DNA of 5,443 nt, from the NCBI GenBank assembly GCA_003508605.1, contig DNUB01000009.1:1-5443 (forward strand), written 5' to 3'. Origin of the DNA: Oscillospiraceae bacterium (lineage in GTDB: Bacteria; Bacillota; Clostridia; Oscillospirales; Ruminococcaceae). Under the pieces are notes generated by a model. It was not told the origin of the DNA, searched no databases, and saw only the letters and a list, made by a program, of their open reading frames with translations. Position 1 is the first letter of the stretch; each line of letters begins with the position of its first letter. A program made the translations under genes and the position numbers. Shown piece after piece: positions 5,394 through 5,443 of the stretch.

Positions 5394-5443
5394 ATAGCAT
5401 CATTAGGAGGCGGGTTCCATTCAGTCTTTCAGTGGGGGAGATA

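Noticed and set aside
5405..5443. A gene starting with ATT at 5419 after AGGAGG
   Set aside because: ATT starts are very rare, and the few visible residues match no family I recognise.

Overview
The window looks like a piece of the chromosome of a Gram-positive anaerobe of the Clostridia, probably in the Ruminococcus/Oscillospiraceae range. This rests on gene content, purine-rich Shine-Dalgarno sites, frequent AGA and ATA codons, and intermediate GC with A-rich spacers. It is an inference from sequence style, not a database match. All recognisable genes lie on the plus strand and all five are complete.

Layout: bases 1-201 are non-coding. They hold short direct repeats built on the core GCCAAACGCAGTT, interrupted by a GC-rich segment with two small hairpins. 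recA (202-1446) and recX (1465-1992) follow as a tight pair: the recombinase and its modulator. A 231-base gap (1993-2223) holds a possible 40-codon cationic peptide ORF and a run of inverted repeats leading into rimO. rimO (2224-3549), pgsA (3589-4164) and an unnamed zinc-ribbon membrane protein gene (4181-5290) are closely spaced and probably co-transcribed. The last 153 bases hold a perfect -10-like hexamer, a perfect 9-bp stem-loop and further complementary segments. They may be the leader of a gene or RNA lying to the right.

The named genes serve recombination and DNA repair (recA, recX), ribosomal protein S12 modification (rimO) and phospholipid synthesis (pgsA). They are linked by neighbourhood rather than by a shared pathway. 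rimO, pgsA and recA are commonly neighbours in Firmicutes, often with cinA between pgsA and recA. Here recA-recX come before rimO-pgsA and no cinA is visible.

I see no convincing new biological system. The points most worth checking are the repeats before recA, the cationic small ORF and hairpins before rimO, the unusual charged tail of RecA, the zinc-ribbon/four-helix membrane protein, and the possible structured leader at the right edge.
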